Shown here in pieces: positions 1-9,043 of a stretch of 64,000 nucleotides of DNA. This DNA comes from Bacillus thuringiensis. Its GTDB lineage: Bacteria; Bacillota; Bacilli; Bacillales; Bacillaceae_G. A program made the translations under genes and the position numbers. The notes under the pieces were generated by a model, which saw nothing but the letters and a program-made list of their open reading frames with translations, was not told the origin of the DNA and did not search any database. The stretch's first letter is position 1, and every line of letters starts with the position of its first letter. Where the stretch lies: NCBI RefSeq assembly GCF_022095615.2, contig NZ_CP155559.1, forward strand, positions 3,035,501 through 3,099,500, given 5' to 3'.

Positions 1-2058
1 CGCCAGTTGATGGTAATCGCCCCACTTCCACTCCGCAACATTCGGTCCATATTCCTTCTGTAATTTCTTCATTACATTTTCGTACGATGTATGAACAACT
101 TTCGTAAAGCCCCCATACTTCGTAAACCAAGCGCTCTTTTCTCCTGCTACTTCTTTTCGAATCAATTCATCAACAACTTGTGGCTTCCCTTCAAATAACT
201 CCATCACATCTTTCGGTATTTCTTTTGAAAATAACGTATTTGAAATCTCTTTCATTAACAAATGGAATAGTAATGGTGCTGCTTCATCTTTACTATCGTA
301 AAAATTCCATTTTGTTAATTGTTTTACTCCTTCTTTCTCTACTTCATTTAAAGATGCTTTATTTAACTCTTTTAACAATATAGGAGTAAACTCTTTCCCG
401 TATAAATTTTTTTGATCCATCTGTAACTCTTCTAAATCTTTCACCGTATACTTTTCTTTTTCTTGTAAAAATTCTTGAATACGCATTTGTCTATATGGCT
501 GCGCCCACGTATTACTAATATGGTACGGATAATGATCATCAACAATTTTATTATTCGCAGTTGAAATAAACCCTTGTTTTGGATTGATTACTTTTGGAAG
601 TTGATCAAACGGGATATACCCTTCCCATTCATATTCATCTGTCCATCCTGGAACAGGCAAACTACCATCACCTTTTTTACGCACTGGTATATTTCCATTC
701 GCTTTATAAGCGATTGTGCCGTCGTTTGATGCAAACACAAAGTTTTGAGTTGGTGTATGAAAATCTTGAAGAGCCGTTTCAAACTCATTCCAGTCTTTCG
801 CCTTATTCATATTTAATACAGCCTTTAATTCAGCAGAAGGCTCCAAAGCAGTCCATTTCAAAGCAAATACTGTTTTCGTTTTCTCTTTCCCTTTATCCGC
901 AAACTCTGAAATGACTGGACCATGCCTCGTAACCGTAACATTATATGGGATTGTTTTCCCGCCTTTTACTTTAATAGATTCATCCACAACAGTAGCTTTT
1001 TCCCACTTATCGTTATACAGAAATTCATTTTCATTATTAGGATTTCGCTTCTCAATATATAAATCTTGCACATCAGGACCGGTATTCGTAACGCCCCATG
1101 CTATTTTGTCATTGTGACCTAATATAACGCCTGGCACTCCCGCGAAAATAACGCCACTCACATGTAAATCTTTCGTTTCAAGTTTCGATTGATACCAAAT
1201 AGAAGGCGTCGCAAGAGATAAATGAGGATCATCCGCTAAAATCGGCTTACCAGACGCACTCTTCTCACCACTTATAACCCAGTTATTACTACCATTAAAC
1301 TCTGGTGGAATGATCGCTTTTGCAAAACTTTGTGCTACATTCACATTTGTATTTTCCAGTTCAGCTAGCAATCTAGGCGCATCTTTCGGATATGTAGGAA
1401 ATAGTTCATTTGCTTGCTCTTTCGGTAGATTTTTCAGCGCCCAATAACGAAATGCCTGACCGTGCCAATGTCCGCCTAAATCAAACGCCATATACTTGCC
1501 AATTGTTAAAGAATCTACAATTGACCACTCAGCCGGCTCATAACCTAATATAGTAAACTCGACCGGCAATTTCTTTTCCTCTTTCGCCTCACGTATAAAA
1601 GCATTCACCCCATCAGCAAATGATTGCAGGGCATATTTCGCTTCTCCATCATATTGACTAACAGACGCTTCGGCTGCTCGCCGTAAACCGAGCGTTCGAA
1701 ACAACTTATCTCGATCAACAGCTGCTTCCACTACAACTTCACTCAGCATACCAGAAGCTTGCCTTCTACTTAAATCCATTTGGAACAAACGATCTTGCGC
1801 TTGTACATACCCTTGCGAAAAATATAAATCATGTGCATTTTCCGCTTTAATATGCGGTACCCCTTTACTATCTCGCTTCACCATAACAGCATGTTGTAAA
1901 TCCTCTAGCTTTATCGTTCCATCTATCTTTGGCACAGATCTAAGCGTATATATGTTCAAAAAAATCGCTACACAGATAACTAACAAAAGGACGATACTAC
2001 TAGACCAAATAAAAATTCTCTTACCACGAGTTCGTTTCTTTTTTATAACAACTTCCAT
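1..2058 (-). CDS. Penicillin acylase family protein, C-terminus cut by window edge
   Basis: An open frame of 686 codons runs off the left edge, so the C-terminal part is missing. An N-terminal membrane/signal segment (about residues 10-33) is followed by the pro-enzyme motif GVPHI.A and QGYVQAQDRLFQMD, typical of the acylase alpha subunit. The beta-subunit start is visible as GSNNW, placing the catalytic N-terminal Ser at residue 257 (codon 1288-1290). Members of this Ntn-hydrolase family cleave themselves at that Ser and hydrolyse amides such as penicillins or acyl-homoserine lactones. The substrate here cannot be inferred. The start ATG follows an AGGAGGGG ribosome site. Likely extracytoplasmic and membrane-anchored. 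Confidence 0.9.
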   Translation of the reverse strand, partial: MEVVIKKKRTRGKRIFIWSSSIVLLLVICVAIFLNIYTLRSVPKIDGTIKLEDLQHAVMVKRDSKGVPHIKAENAHDLYFSQGYVQAQDRLFQMDLSRRQASGMLSEVVVEAAVDRDKLFRTLGLRRAAEASVSQYDGEAKYALQSFADGVNAFIREAKEEKKLPVEFTILGYEPAEWSIVDSLTIGKYMAFDLGGHWHGQAFRYWALKNLPKEQANELFPTYPKDAPRLLAELENTNVNVAQSFAKAIIPPEFNGSNNWVISGEKSASGKPILADDPHLSLATPSIWYQSKLETKDLHVSGVIFAGVPGVILGHNDKIAWGVTNTGPDVQDLYIEKRNPNNENEFLYNDKWEKATVVDESIKVKGGKTIPYNVTVTRHGPVISEFADKGKEKTKTVFALKWTALEPSAELKAVLNMNKAKDWNEFETALQDFHTPTQNFVFASNDGTIAYKANGNIPVRKKGDGSLPVPGWTDEYEWEGYIPFDQLPKVINPKQGFISTANNKIVDDHYPYHISNTWAQPYRQMRIQEFLQEKEKYTVKDLEELQMDQKNLYGKEFTPILLKELNKASLNEVEKEGVKQLTKWNFYDSKDEAAPLLFHLLMKEISNTLFSKEIPKDVMELFEGKPQVVDELIRKEVAGEKSAWFTKYGGFTKVVHTSYENVMKKLQKEYGPNVAEWKWGDYHQLA

Positions 2059-2140
2059 ATAACCCCTCCTTTCTCAAACTATTCGCTTCTATTTAAGGAA
2101 GCACCTTTTAGAAAAGTTGAAAAACCCATACTTTCTCATA

Positions 2141-2896
2141 CTATGGATCATACAAACTACATACCTCTCTCTTATGTACCCCTTCCTTTCCTTCAATGAA
2201 ATCTACTCGCCCTTTCTTACACCAATTCCTCAAAATCCCCTTCACATAAGCGAGCGTTCGCTTATTCTGTTCAAACGCAATTTTAAGCGCCTCTAATACT
2301 CTCTCTCCTGAAACTTTTCGTATCCACTCTTTCAATTCCTTCACGATATATGGGGATAGACTACTTATATGTTGCTCGTAAAACTTATAAACTTCACTAT
2401 GTGGAGTATCCTCTTCCACTTCCACATCTTTTATTTCTTCAACAACTTCTTGTAAACTACTAGTATCCTCTTCCTCTGGCATACCAAAATACTGCAATAA
2501 CAATGGAATCTGCCATTCTTCTTCCAGACATGTACGTAAAAACATATGTATGAATTCTTTATTTTTTACAGTCTTTAACTCACGTAACACACATTTTTCT
2601 ACATTCGTATTTAAAATAGGGTTGTAGTGTAGCCAATTTATTATATATAACTCTTTCGTTTCCGCATCGTATAAAATCTTTCCGTATTCAACAAACCTAT
2701 TTAATAACTTCTCAACAGTTTCCATACTGTAACCTGTTTCAAGCTCTGCCACTCGCTTCGGTAATACGTAAATTCCACATTGCTTCGTTTTCGTACCAGT
2801 TAACAAATATATGTAAAAATAACGCTCCTCTGGCGTTAAATCTAATATGAATTCATCTTGCCAAAAGTTCACCTGCACATTACGGTACACCGCCAT
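2141..2896 (-). CDS. DnaD-domain protein
   Basis: A protein of 251 residues starting MAVYRNVQVNFWQDEF. An upstream in-frame ATG at 2917 is rejected because GGAGGAGG lies 7 bases before the ATG at 2896. The N-terminal half looks like the winged-helix primosomal domain (LTPEERYFYIYLLTG...QCGIYVLP). An acidic linker at about residues 155-170 follows, then a C-terminal DnaD-like helical domain ending in LAYVKGILRNWCKKG, which carries the YxxxIxxxW-type signature. DnaD-family proteins load helicase at replication origins; many Bacillus paralogs are phage-derived. It stands alone here, so its role is unknown. Confidence 0.8.
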   Translation of the reverse strand: MAVYRNVQVNFWQDEFILDLTPEERYFYIYLLTGTKTKQCGIYVLPKRVAELETGYSMETVEKLLNRFVEYGKILYDAETKELYIINWLHYNPILNTNVEKCVLRELKTVKNKEFIHMFLRTCLEEEWQIPLLLQYFGMPEEEDTSSLQEVVEEIKDVEVEEDTPHSEVYKFYEQHISSLSPYIVKELKEWIRKVSGERVLEALKIAFEQNKRTLAYVKGILRNWCKKGRVDFIEGKEGVHKREVCSLYDP

Positions 2897-2924
2897 ATGT
2901 TTACCTCCTCCTTGCATTCATAAA

Positions 2925-3077
2925 GTGAAACTTTAATCAGTGGGGATTTTGTTCATCCCCCACTGATTATTAGTTGAACCAATCGGGCTTTTACGGGCAG
3001 TTGATCCCCCACCTAAGTTCTTTGCTTTTGCTGAATTTTGAGGTGGGGATCTTACTGCCCGTTAATGCGGGATAAAA
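2925..3077. repeat. bcr-like interspersed repeat, two strong hairpins
   Basis: Two nested palindromes fill this gene-free stretch. The first pairs AATCAGTGGGG with CCCCCACTGATT. The second pairs CGGGCAG-tt-GATCCCCCACCT with AGGTGGGGATC-tta-CTGCCCG. It ends in GCGGGATAAAA, an end shared with the copy near 8971. This is the style of the B. cereus-group bcr repeats; the exact family is from memory. The rest of the gap to 3290 shows no gene. Confidence 0.65.
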
Positions 3078-3289
3078 AGGCAGATTTCAATCCTTCAATA
3101 TACATATAGGAATGAGGGCTTTGTTTTTGCATTTGAATTCCAAATTTTTTTAACTACTACAACGACGATTTTATTTTTTCGCGCTTTTTTGTTCTTGTAG
3201 TTGTTTTTGTTTTGTATTGTTTTTTCTTAGTGATTTATTACTTGGTAGGTGCTTATGAGGGGCTTGGAAGGGGCTTAATAGTGGTTAAA

Positions 3290-3334
3290 ATAAAAAGGAG
3301 CTGCTCCAAATTCTCATTTTGGATAGCTCCTTTA
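3290..3334 (-). terminator. Rho-independent terminator of the SLH amidase gene
   Basis: On the minus strand AAAGGAGCT...CCAAA pairs with TTTGG...AGCTCCTTT, followed by a T-rich tail, directly after the stop codon. Confidence 0.8.
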
Positions 3335-3343
3335 TCATTCTTT

Positions 3344-5116
3344 CTATTTTTGACTTGCATCTAACATCTTCACTAAAAAGGCAGCTGCCTCACCACGAGT
3401 TGTTGTACCTTTAGGATTAAACTCATTATTTCCAACACCAGTAACTACCTGTAAGCTGTATAATCGTTGAACATGCTGTTTATATGTGATCAAATGTTGG
3501 TCTGTAAATGGTAATGCGACTAATTTACCTGTAACACCTTTATACTGTAATGCGTTGTCAATCATGATAGATGCTTCTTCACGAGTGATAGATGCGTTAG
3601 GATCAAAAATCCCTCCGCCACGACCGTTAATAATTCCTGCACTTGCACTACGTTTAATACCACTATGAAGTGATGGATGCGCTTCGTTAATATCTACAAA
3701 TGATTTATTTCCTTCTGGTAGTTTAAGAGCATTTGAGATTAATGTCGCAAACTCGGCTCTTGTTATATTTCGATAAGGCGCAAATACACCATTTCCTTCA
3801 CCATGCATAATTCCTAGGCTATTCAGTTTACGAATATGCCCTTCAAACCATTTACCTGTAATGTCATCTTTTGGTTTTTGCACTTCTTTATTTGGCACAT
3901 TGTAGTTGATCTTAATCCAGCTTGGGTTATAGAAAATCCACTCATCGTTACCTACTTTATACCAACCGTTTTTAACCGCTAACACTTTGTAACGGTCTCC
4001 TTTTGAAGCTTTACGAACAATATGATGCTCAAGGCCTACGCCACTACGTACGTTTATGCCGTCACCATTCACTACAAGCTCCATATTAGGTTCAGCTGGA
4101 TTATATTCATTTGAATCAAATAGCTCATTTCTTTCTTGTAAAGGCGAATCAATTTGTGCATTAACATTTGCATACCATTGAATTCCTTGTACGAAACCAG
4201 TCCAATTCCCGCGAGAAATTAAAATGTCCGGACAGTTTTTTCCACTCCATTGTTGATGCCTATAAATGTGGTCCGCGCTAATTCCTTCTTTATTCATTAA
4301 GTAACCTGCAAGTCGCTTTGCATTCTCTAACGCTTTATTGTAATCTCCATCTTGGTTAACTGAAATTTCAATACCGATAGATTCTCTATTTCCTGAACCA
4401 TCACCATCTCCTGCATGCCAACCGTTTTCGTTTGTTGGTAAGTGCTGATAAATTTGTTTATCGTCCACTGTAAAATGCCATGAAGCTGTTCGGAACGTAC
4501 CTTCCGTTGCTTGTTTATACAAATATTTCGCATGATTTTCAGCATTCGCACCACGGGCTATATTTGCAGTCTCATGAATTGTAATGTAACGTGCTTTCAT
4601 CGGATTGGCAGGGCGAATATCAGGGTTTCCTGCTGGAACAATCCACTCTACAAACGGGACACCTGCAAGTGTTCCATATTTTTTTGTAGTCATCGATGCA
4701 CTATACTGAATAGCTCTTGGCTTTTCAACCGGCTTCATTTCACGAGTAGAGCCATCATTTCGACCGTCTACATGTTCAAATGCCTTTTCAATGTTTGAAA
4801 TAGCTTCCTCTTCTGCTACTTGACCTTTTTTCGCTTCTTTCATTTTATGTAACTCTTCTGTTTCATCATGTTTATGTTTATATTCTTCTAGAAGGAGCTT
4901 CTCGTTCTCCGATACTTCCTCTTCGTTAATTTGCATGTGATCAGGAGTTTCTAGATTGAAATTAGAATAGCTTAATCCGATCGTTCCATGTTCCCCTTGC
5001 GCGATACGAAGTTGATCAGTTTTACTCTCTTCTGCTGATATTGCTAAAGGCGCGCCGCCTAACATTACTAAACTAGTTGATAACGCAATTACTCTTTTTT
5101 TTATTATTTTATTCAT
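3344..5116 (-). CDS. S-layer-anchored N-acetylmuramoyl-L-alanine amidase (Amidase_2, SH3b, 3x SLH)
   Basis: A 590-residue secreted protein with signal peptide at 1-28 (cleavage near AISA/EE). A charged spacer runs to about 150 and an Amidase_2 domain spans about 170-312. Candidate zinc ligands are H181 in HETAN, H287 in RHQQW and C295 in KNCPD, as in T7-lysozyme/PlyL-type amidases. An SH3b domain follows at about 345-405 (GINVRSGVG). Three SLH repeats at 418-462, 472-522 and 535-590 would tether it to pyruvylated secondary cell wall polymer. It probably cleaves the amide between muramic acid and L-Ala during wall turnover. The order catalytic-SH3-SLH is usual for B. cereus-group Bsl-type proteins. 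Confidence 0.92.
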   Translation of the reverse strand: MNKIIKKRVIALSTSLVMLGGAPLAISAEESKTDQLRIAQGEHGTIGLSYSNFNLETPDHMQINEEEVSENEKLLLEEYKHKHDETEELHKMKEAKKGQVAEEEAISNIEKAFEHVDGRNDGSTREMKPVEKPRAIQYSASMTTKKYGTLAGVPFVEWIVPAGNPDIRPANPMKARYITIHETANIARGANAENHAKYLYKQATEGTFRTASWHFTVDDKQIYQHLPTNENGWHAGDGDGSGNRESIGIEISVNQDGDYNKALENAKRLAGYLMNKEGISADHIYRHQQWSGKNCPDILISRGNWTGFVQGIQWYANVNAQIDSPLQERNELFDSNEYNPAEPNMELVVNGDGINVRSGVGLEHHIVRKASKGDRYKVLAVKNGWYKVGNDEWIFYNPSWIKINYNVPNKEVQKPKDDITGKWFEGHIRKLNSLGIMHGEGNGVFAPYRNITRAEFATLISNALKLPEGNKSFVDINEAHPSLHSGIKRSASAGIINGRGGGIFDPNASITREEASIMIDNALQYKGVTGKLVALPFTDQHLITYKQHVQRLYSLQVVTGVGNNEFNPKGTTTRGEAAAFLVKMLDASQK

Positions 5117-5234
5117 TGCTGTAATCGATACCTACACTGTTCGTGTAAGTATCTCAACCTCCCTTTATTTTCTCATTCGTGAAAGACTATGAACCTACTA
5201 TGTATATAAATATGTTTATTCCGCCTTTTTATAA

Positions 5235-5405
5235 TCACTTCATTTTATCCCCAGCAGGCGAATAATAGTTTCTAGAAAATCCCTTAACAGACATTATTTT
5301 ATAACCAATTGCTATCGCCGTCAAAAGCACTTATAAAAAATAAAAAACCTATGCTCCGATAGCTACAGCAAACGCTACTTCTTTTCTCTCTATTACTTTC
5401 ACCAT
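5235..5405 (-). pseudogene. Decayed small membrane-protein gene with two in-frame stops
   Basis: On the minus strand one frame reads MVKVIERKEVAFAVAIGA, a TAG, VFYFL, a TAA, then VLLTAIAIGYKIMSVKGF and a terminal SRNYYSPAGDKMK before TGA. The frame is kept across both stops, and the composition (charged N-terminus, hydrophobic middle, polar tail) looks like a 56-residue membrane protein. The family is not recognised. The stretch 5117-5545 otherwise shows no gene. Confidence 0.5.
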
Positions 5406-5545
5406 GCATATGCAAGGGACTATAGAAAATAGACATACCTCTTGATTACGATTAAAATTGAAAAATGAAGAAGATTTAATAAGAAATTTAGACTAAATGC
5501 TCGCAATTAAAATAATCTTTATATTAAGGAAGGAAGTGCACAGCT

Positions 5546-6253
5546 TTGGATTTTAAAACAGTTATGCAAGAGCTTGAGGCCCTTGGTAAAGAAAGAACGA
5601 AAAAAATATACATATCTAACGGTGCGCACGAGCCAGTTTTTGGCGTAGCCACAGGTGCTATGAAACCAATCGCTAAAAAAATTAAAGTAAATCAAGAGTT
5701 AGCTGAAGAACTTTATGCGACAGGCAACTACGATGCTATGTACTTTGCAGGCATTATTGCGGATCCAAAAGCTATGAGTGAGTCTGATTTTGATCGCTGG
5801 ATAGATGGAGCGTATTTTTATATGCTATCTGATTATGTAGTGGCAGTAACTTTATCCGAATCAAATATTGCACAAGATGTTGCTGATACATGGATTGCAA
5901 GTGGAGACGAGCTTAAAATGTCTGCAGGCTGGAATTGCTACTGCTGGCTTTTAGGAAATCGCAAAGACAACGAATTTGTCGAAAGCAAAATTGCCACTAT
6001 GCTTGAAATGGTAAAAAATACAATCCATCATTCGCCGGAACGAACAAAATCCGCTATGAATAATTTCCTAAACACGGTGGCCATTTCATATGTACCACTA
6101 CACGAAAAAGCAGTCGAGATTGCAAAAGAAGTTGGTATAGTTGAAGTAAAACGTGATAATAGAAAAAGCAGTTTGTTAAATGCTACAGAGAGTATTCAGA
6201 AAGAACTTGATAGAGGCAGACTTGGTTTCAAACGTAAGTATGTAAGATGTTAG
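5546..6253 (+). CDS. DNA alkylation repair (AlkD-like HEAT-repeat) protein
   Basis: A 235-residue protein with TTG start, placed by AAGGAAGG ten bases upstream. The helical, HEAT-like sequence with VFGVATGAMKPIAKKIK near the N-terminus and the D.W..SGDELKMSAGWNCYCWLLGN block matches the DNA-alkylation-repair family (PF08713), related to the 3-methyladenine glycosylase AlkD. Family members bind DNA and remove alkylated bases; the catalytic residues were not mapped individually. It stands alone with its own terminator at 6260-6298. Confidence 0.8.
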   Translation: MDFKTVMQELEALGKERTKKIYISNGAHEPVFGVATGAMKPIAKKIKVNQELAEELYATGNYDAMYFAGIIADPKAMSESDFDRWIDGAYFYMLSDYVVAVTLSESNIAQDVADTWIASGDELKMSAGWNCYCWLLGNRKDNEFVESKIATMLEMVKNTIHHSPERTKSAMNNFLNTVAISYVPLHEKAVEIAKEVGIVEVKRDNRKSSLLNATESIQKELDRGRLGFKRKYVRC

Positions 6254-6259
6254 ATTATT

Positions 6260-6298
6260 AAAAAAAGGTGTCAATCTAAGCAAGATTGACACCTTTTT
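6260..6298 (+). terminator. Terminator after the alkylation-repair gene
   Basis: AAAAAGGTGTCAATCT pairs with AGATTGACACCTTTTT around a short loop (aagc), with T-tail. Confidence 0.85.
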
Positions 6299-6353
6299 GA
6301 TAAGCAAAATGAATGAACTCCCCTAGGAAATTATTCATTTCCCCCTGTACACC

Positions 6354-6686
6354 TTATCCGTTAAAAACTTCTTCATTCAATTTATAAACCCTATCTCTTT
6401 TCTCATCACTTTTGACAAAAATAAGCCTTCCTTCTTTAACAAAACCTTCTAATAGTAAGCATACTTGTCCATATGCTTTCGGCTTATTCGTTGTGAATCT
6501 TTCATCTGGTATTTTGCCAGATCGTATTAATTGTTCACATAGCTCAAGCGCACTTATTTCTTCCGAATCCACTAATTCCAATATATCTTTTTGTAATGGC
6601 GATAAAGGCTCTGGTATATTAGCTACCTCCACCTTTTCTGGTTTGTTTTCTTCTTCAAATAAATCTTCGAATGAAATTTGATTCAT
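6354..6686 (-). CDS. Hypothetical protein, possible winged-helix fold
   Basis: 110 residues starting MNQISFEDLFEEE. The longer frame from 6734 lacks a ribosome site, whereas AGAGAGG precedes the ATG at 6686. After an acidic N-terminus, residues about 35-105 read PLSPLQKDILELV, then SALELCEQLIRSGKIP, then a segment ending GRLIFVKSDEKRDRVYKL. That is the helix-helix-hairpin layout of a small winged helix. No family is recognised. The 375 bases upstream to 7061 hold no gene and only AT-rich promoter-like sequence. Confidence 0.65.
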   Translation of the reverse strand: MNQISFEDLFEEENKPEKVEVANIPEPLSPLQKDILELVDSEEISALELCEQLIRSGKIPDERFTTNKPKAYGQVCLLLEGFVKEGRLIFVKSDEKRDRVYKLNEEVFNG

Positions 6687-7061
6687 ACTTCTTTTCCTCT
6701 CTAACGATTGATTTGTATAACATGAACTGAACACTATAGCGTAGTTATTATTATGTATTACTTACCTTTTTTCATAAATCTCAAACTCATGTACATCGTT
6801 TCATATAGTATATTTTGATTATACCAAATATACGTTCTGTTTTCTATCACAGATTGGAAAAATAGAACTTACTGTATATCTACTACTATCAAATAGAGAT
6901 GAATATTTATCATCTAAAAATTATAGTTTCATGTAGATCATTGAAATTTTATCCACATTACAGAAATTAATGGAAAATAATCATTGTTTATATGTTACAA
7001 TTACGATGTATATGTGTAATACGTATAATAAAGTTAAATGAAACTGGGGAGGCTCTCTCAA

Positions 7062-8144
7062 ATGAGCAAGAAAACAAGCAAAGCTAAAAAAATTTTCGGA
7101 TTCGTAATCACCGCAGCACTAGCAACTACAATGATGGTAGGCACAGCAAACGCACAAACAACTACGAATAGCTATACAGTAGCTAGCAATGCGAACACTG
7201 TATTTACAGATGTACCAAAGGACCACTGGTCAAAAGATGCTATCGATTACTTAGCGTCAGCAGGAATTTATAAGGGATACGGAAATGGGAAATTTGGTTT
7301 TGGAGACAATGTTACTAGAGGACAGGTAGCTTCTTTAGTCAATCGACATTTAGGCTTAATAGCAGACGATAAACAGGCGAATATGTTTAGTGACATTACA
7401 AATCATATGTTTGAAAAGGATATTAAAGCCATTGCGCAAGCTGGAATTATGACAGGTGATGGATCAGGTACATTTCGTCCAGATGATGTATTAACTCGAT
7501 ATGAAATGGCAGTAATACTACAAAAAGCATTTCATTTAGAATCAAAAGGACAAGAGAAATTTAAAGATGTACCAAAAGGTCATTGGGCCTATGAAGCTGT
7601 AAATGCAGTGCGTAGTAACCGTATAGCACAAGGTGACGAGTCAGGTAATTTTAATGGAAACATGATTGTGAAGCGTGAGCAGTATGCACAATTTTTCTAT
7701 AATGCAATAGCAAAGAACAGATCTTATAATTTCAACATTAATTCAAAAGAAGAACTGAAACAAATGTTAACAACAGCTTTACAGAATGGGACGTTTGGTC
7801 CATTTAAATTAAATGCACTGGGTAAAGATATATCTGAGGTGAAAAAAGAATATGGAGCGCCTGATGTTTTAAAGCAAGCACCATGTACAGAATGTGATGC
7901 ACCTAATACAGCAGTATACGGAGATTATAATATTGACATGTACCCTTCGGACGCTAGATATATATGGGTAAAAATGGACATCACTATCAATGAATTAAAA
8001 GAGTGGTTTGGTGAACCAGATGAAATTGGAGCGGATATGACTAGTGAAGGCTTTATATATAATCGAGGAAGCTATTCTCTTTATTTCAGCTTCTCTGATG
8101 GTTATATTCAACGCGCTGAAATATCTAAAACTGAAGATCGTTAA
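7062..8144 (+). CDS. SLH-domain surface protein with YjgB/DUF4309-like C-terminus
   Basis: 360 residues starting MSKKTSKAKK, chosen because GGGGAGG lies 8 bases upstream; an in-frame ATG at 7038 is too early. The signal peptide ends near NAQ (about residue 31). Three SLH repeats follow (FTDVPKDHWSKDAIDYL at about 47; a second at about 107; FKDVPKGHWAYEAVNAV at about 168). The C-terminal 130 residues (EELKQMLTTALQNGTFGPF...LGKDISEVKKEYGAPD) resemble DUF4309, the domain of B. subtilis YjgB. SLH repeats anchor the protein to the wall; the role of DUF4309 is unknown. Confidence 0.85.
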   Translation: MSKKTSKAKKIFGFVITAALATTMMVGTANAQTTTNSYTVASNANTVFTDVPKDHWSKDAIDYLASAGIYKGYGNGKFGFGDNVTRGQVASLVNRHLGLIADDKQANMFSDITNHMFEKDIKAIAQAGIMTGDGSGTFRPDDVLTRYEMAVILQKAFHLESKGQEKFKDVPKGHWAYEAVNAVRSNRIAQGDESGNFNGNMIVKREQYAQFFYNAIAKNRSYNFNINSKEELKQMLTTALQNGTFGPFKLNALGKDISEVKKEYGAPDVLKQAPCTECDAPNTAVYGDYNIDMYPSDARYIWVKMDITINELKEWFGEPDEIGADMTSEGFIYNRGSYSLYFSFSDGYIQRAEISKTEDR

Positions 8145-8181
8145 TACGTTACAAGCCATATAAAATATGTAAAGCATACTA

Positions 8182-8222
8182 AAATCCTTCAAGAACACTC
8201 TTATTCTTGAGGGATTTTATTT
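8182..8222 (+). terminator. Terminator after SLH/DUF4309 gene
   Basis: ATCCTTCAAGAA pairs with TTCTTGAGGGAT across an 8-base loop, then TTTTATTTTG. Confidence 0.85.
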
Positions 8223-8251
8223 TGTTCCTATCTATTTTGCATAATATAAAT

Positions 8252-8281
8252 CTATTAAACTCCCACTGATTAAACTTTATT
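8252..8281. repeat. Partial bcr-like repeat end
   Basis: The string CCCACTGATTAAA near here is the reverse complement of the left edge of the repeat at 2925. It appears to be a solo end fragment and overlaps the stop region of the adjacent VOC gene. Confidence 0.4.
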
Positions 8282-8735
8282 TCTCTTGGTGTTCTGCATC
8301 CCATTCACTTAAATACGTTGCATATTCTAATTCATCTGGGTCATCGTATAACATAGAAATAAACTCTAATTTATTCCCATCACAATCTAGAAAGTATATG
8401 CTTGCAGCTGGCATCCATCTTTGGACAATTGGCTCTTCATTTCCCTTCCCCTGACTCCCTACTACCTCTATTCCACGATTCTCTAACCATAATTTAGAAG
8501 TCTTTAAAAATTCTAAATCCACACGAAAAGCGAAGTGTTTCGTCTCAAAATCTTCATTATTACGTACTTCCCATAATCCGAGCATTTGTTTTTTATTTTC
8601 TCCTACCCAAAAGAACGCAACTCGTCTTTTCGATAGTTTTTTTGCTAATGATAAACCTAACTTATTTTGATAGAAATCTATCGCCTTTTCTAAATTCCTT
8701 ACATGTAAATGAGTTTCATATATGCTTTGTATCAT
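8277..8735 (-). CDS. VOC (glyoxalase/dioxygenase) superfamily protein
   Basis: 152 residues starting MIQSIYETHLHVRNLEKAIDFY; the upstream frame to 8798 has no ribosome site while GGGAG sits before 8735. The opening H-hVrDLe-a--FY pattern, the internal HFAFRVD and the terminal SIYFLDCDGNKLEFI are the usual VOC landmarks. Metal ligands would be H9, the His of KHFAFRV and the Glu of LEFI. Such proteins include isomerases, dioxygenases and fosfomycin-modifying enzymes. The substrate is not predictable here. Confidence 0.8.
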   Translation of the reverse strand: MIQSIYETHLHVRNLEKAIDFYQNKLGLSLAKKLSKRRVAFFWVGENKKQMLGLWEVRNNEDFETKHFAFRVDLEFLKTSKLWLENRGIEVVGSQGKGNEEPIVQRWMPAASIYFLDCDGNKLEFISMLYDDPDELEYATYLSEWDAEHQEK

Positions 8736-8858
8736 TATATATATTTCTCCCTCTCCTACCTTCTGATTTTTGAAATATGTTTTGTTTTTATCATACAAAT
8801 AAATATATTTTTAAGCATCCTACTTTTGTATAATTGTTCTTTCCTACAAAGGTATAGG

Positions 8859-8971
8859 TATCCAGCTATATAACCGATGTCCCAACGGCGAAATTCAATA
8901 CAATGTAACTAGTGAAGTTTTATTCGCCGATTTTGAGATGGAAGCTTTACTGCCCACACATAGTGGGATAA
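8859..8971. repeat. bcr-like interspersed repeat, second copy
   Basis: The right end GATTTTGAGATGG...TTACTGCCC...GGGATAAAA aligns with the right end of the repeat at 3030-3076. An internal stem pairs CGGCGAA with TTCGCCG. The left part diverges from the first copy. Confidence 0.55.
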
Positions 8972-9043
8972 AAATTTTATTTACATTCATGAATTTTTAT
9001 AATGTAATAAAAGTAACATCTTAATACTAGAGGAGGAACCGTT

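Noticed and set aside
180..1117. Several short plus-strand frames inside the first 2 kb
   Set aside because: They are antisense shadows of the penicillin-acylase gene, which has clear catalytic motifs on the minus strand.
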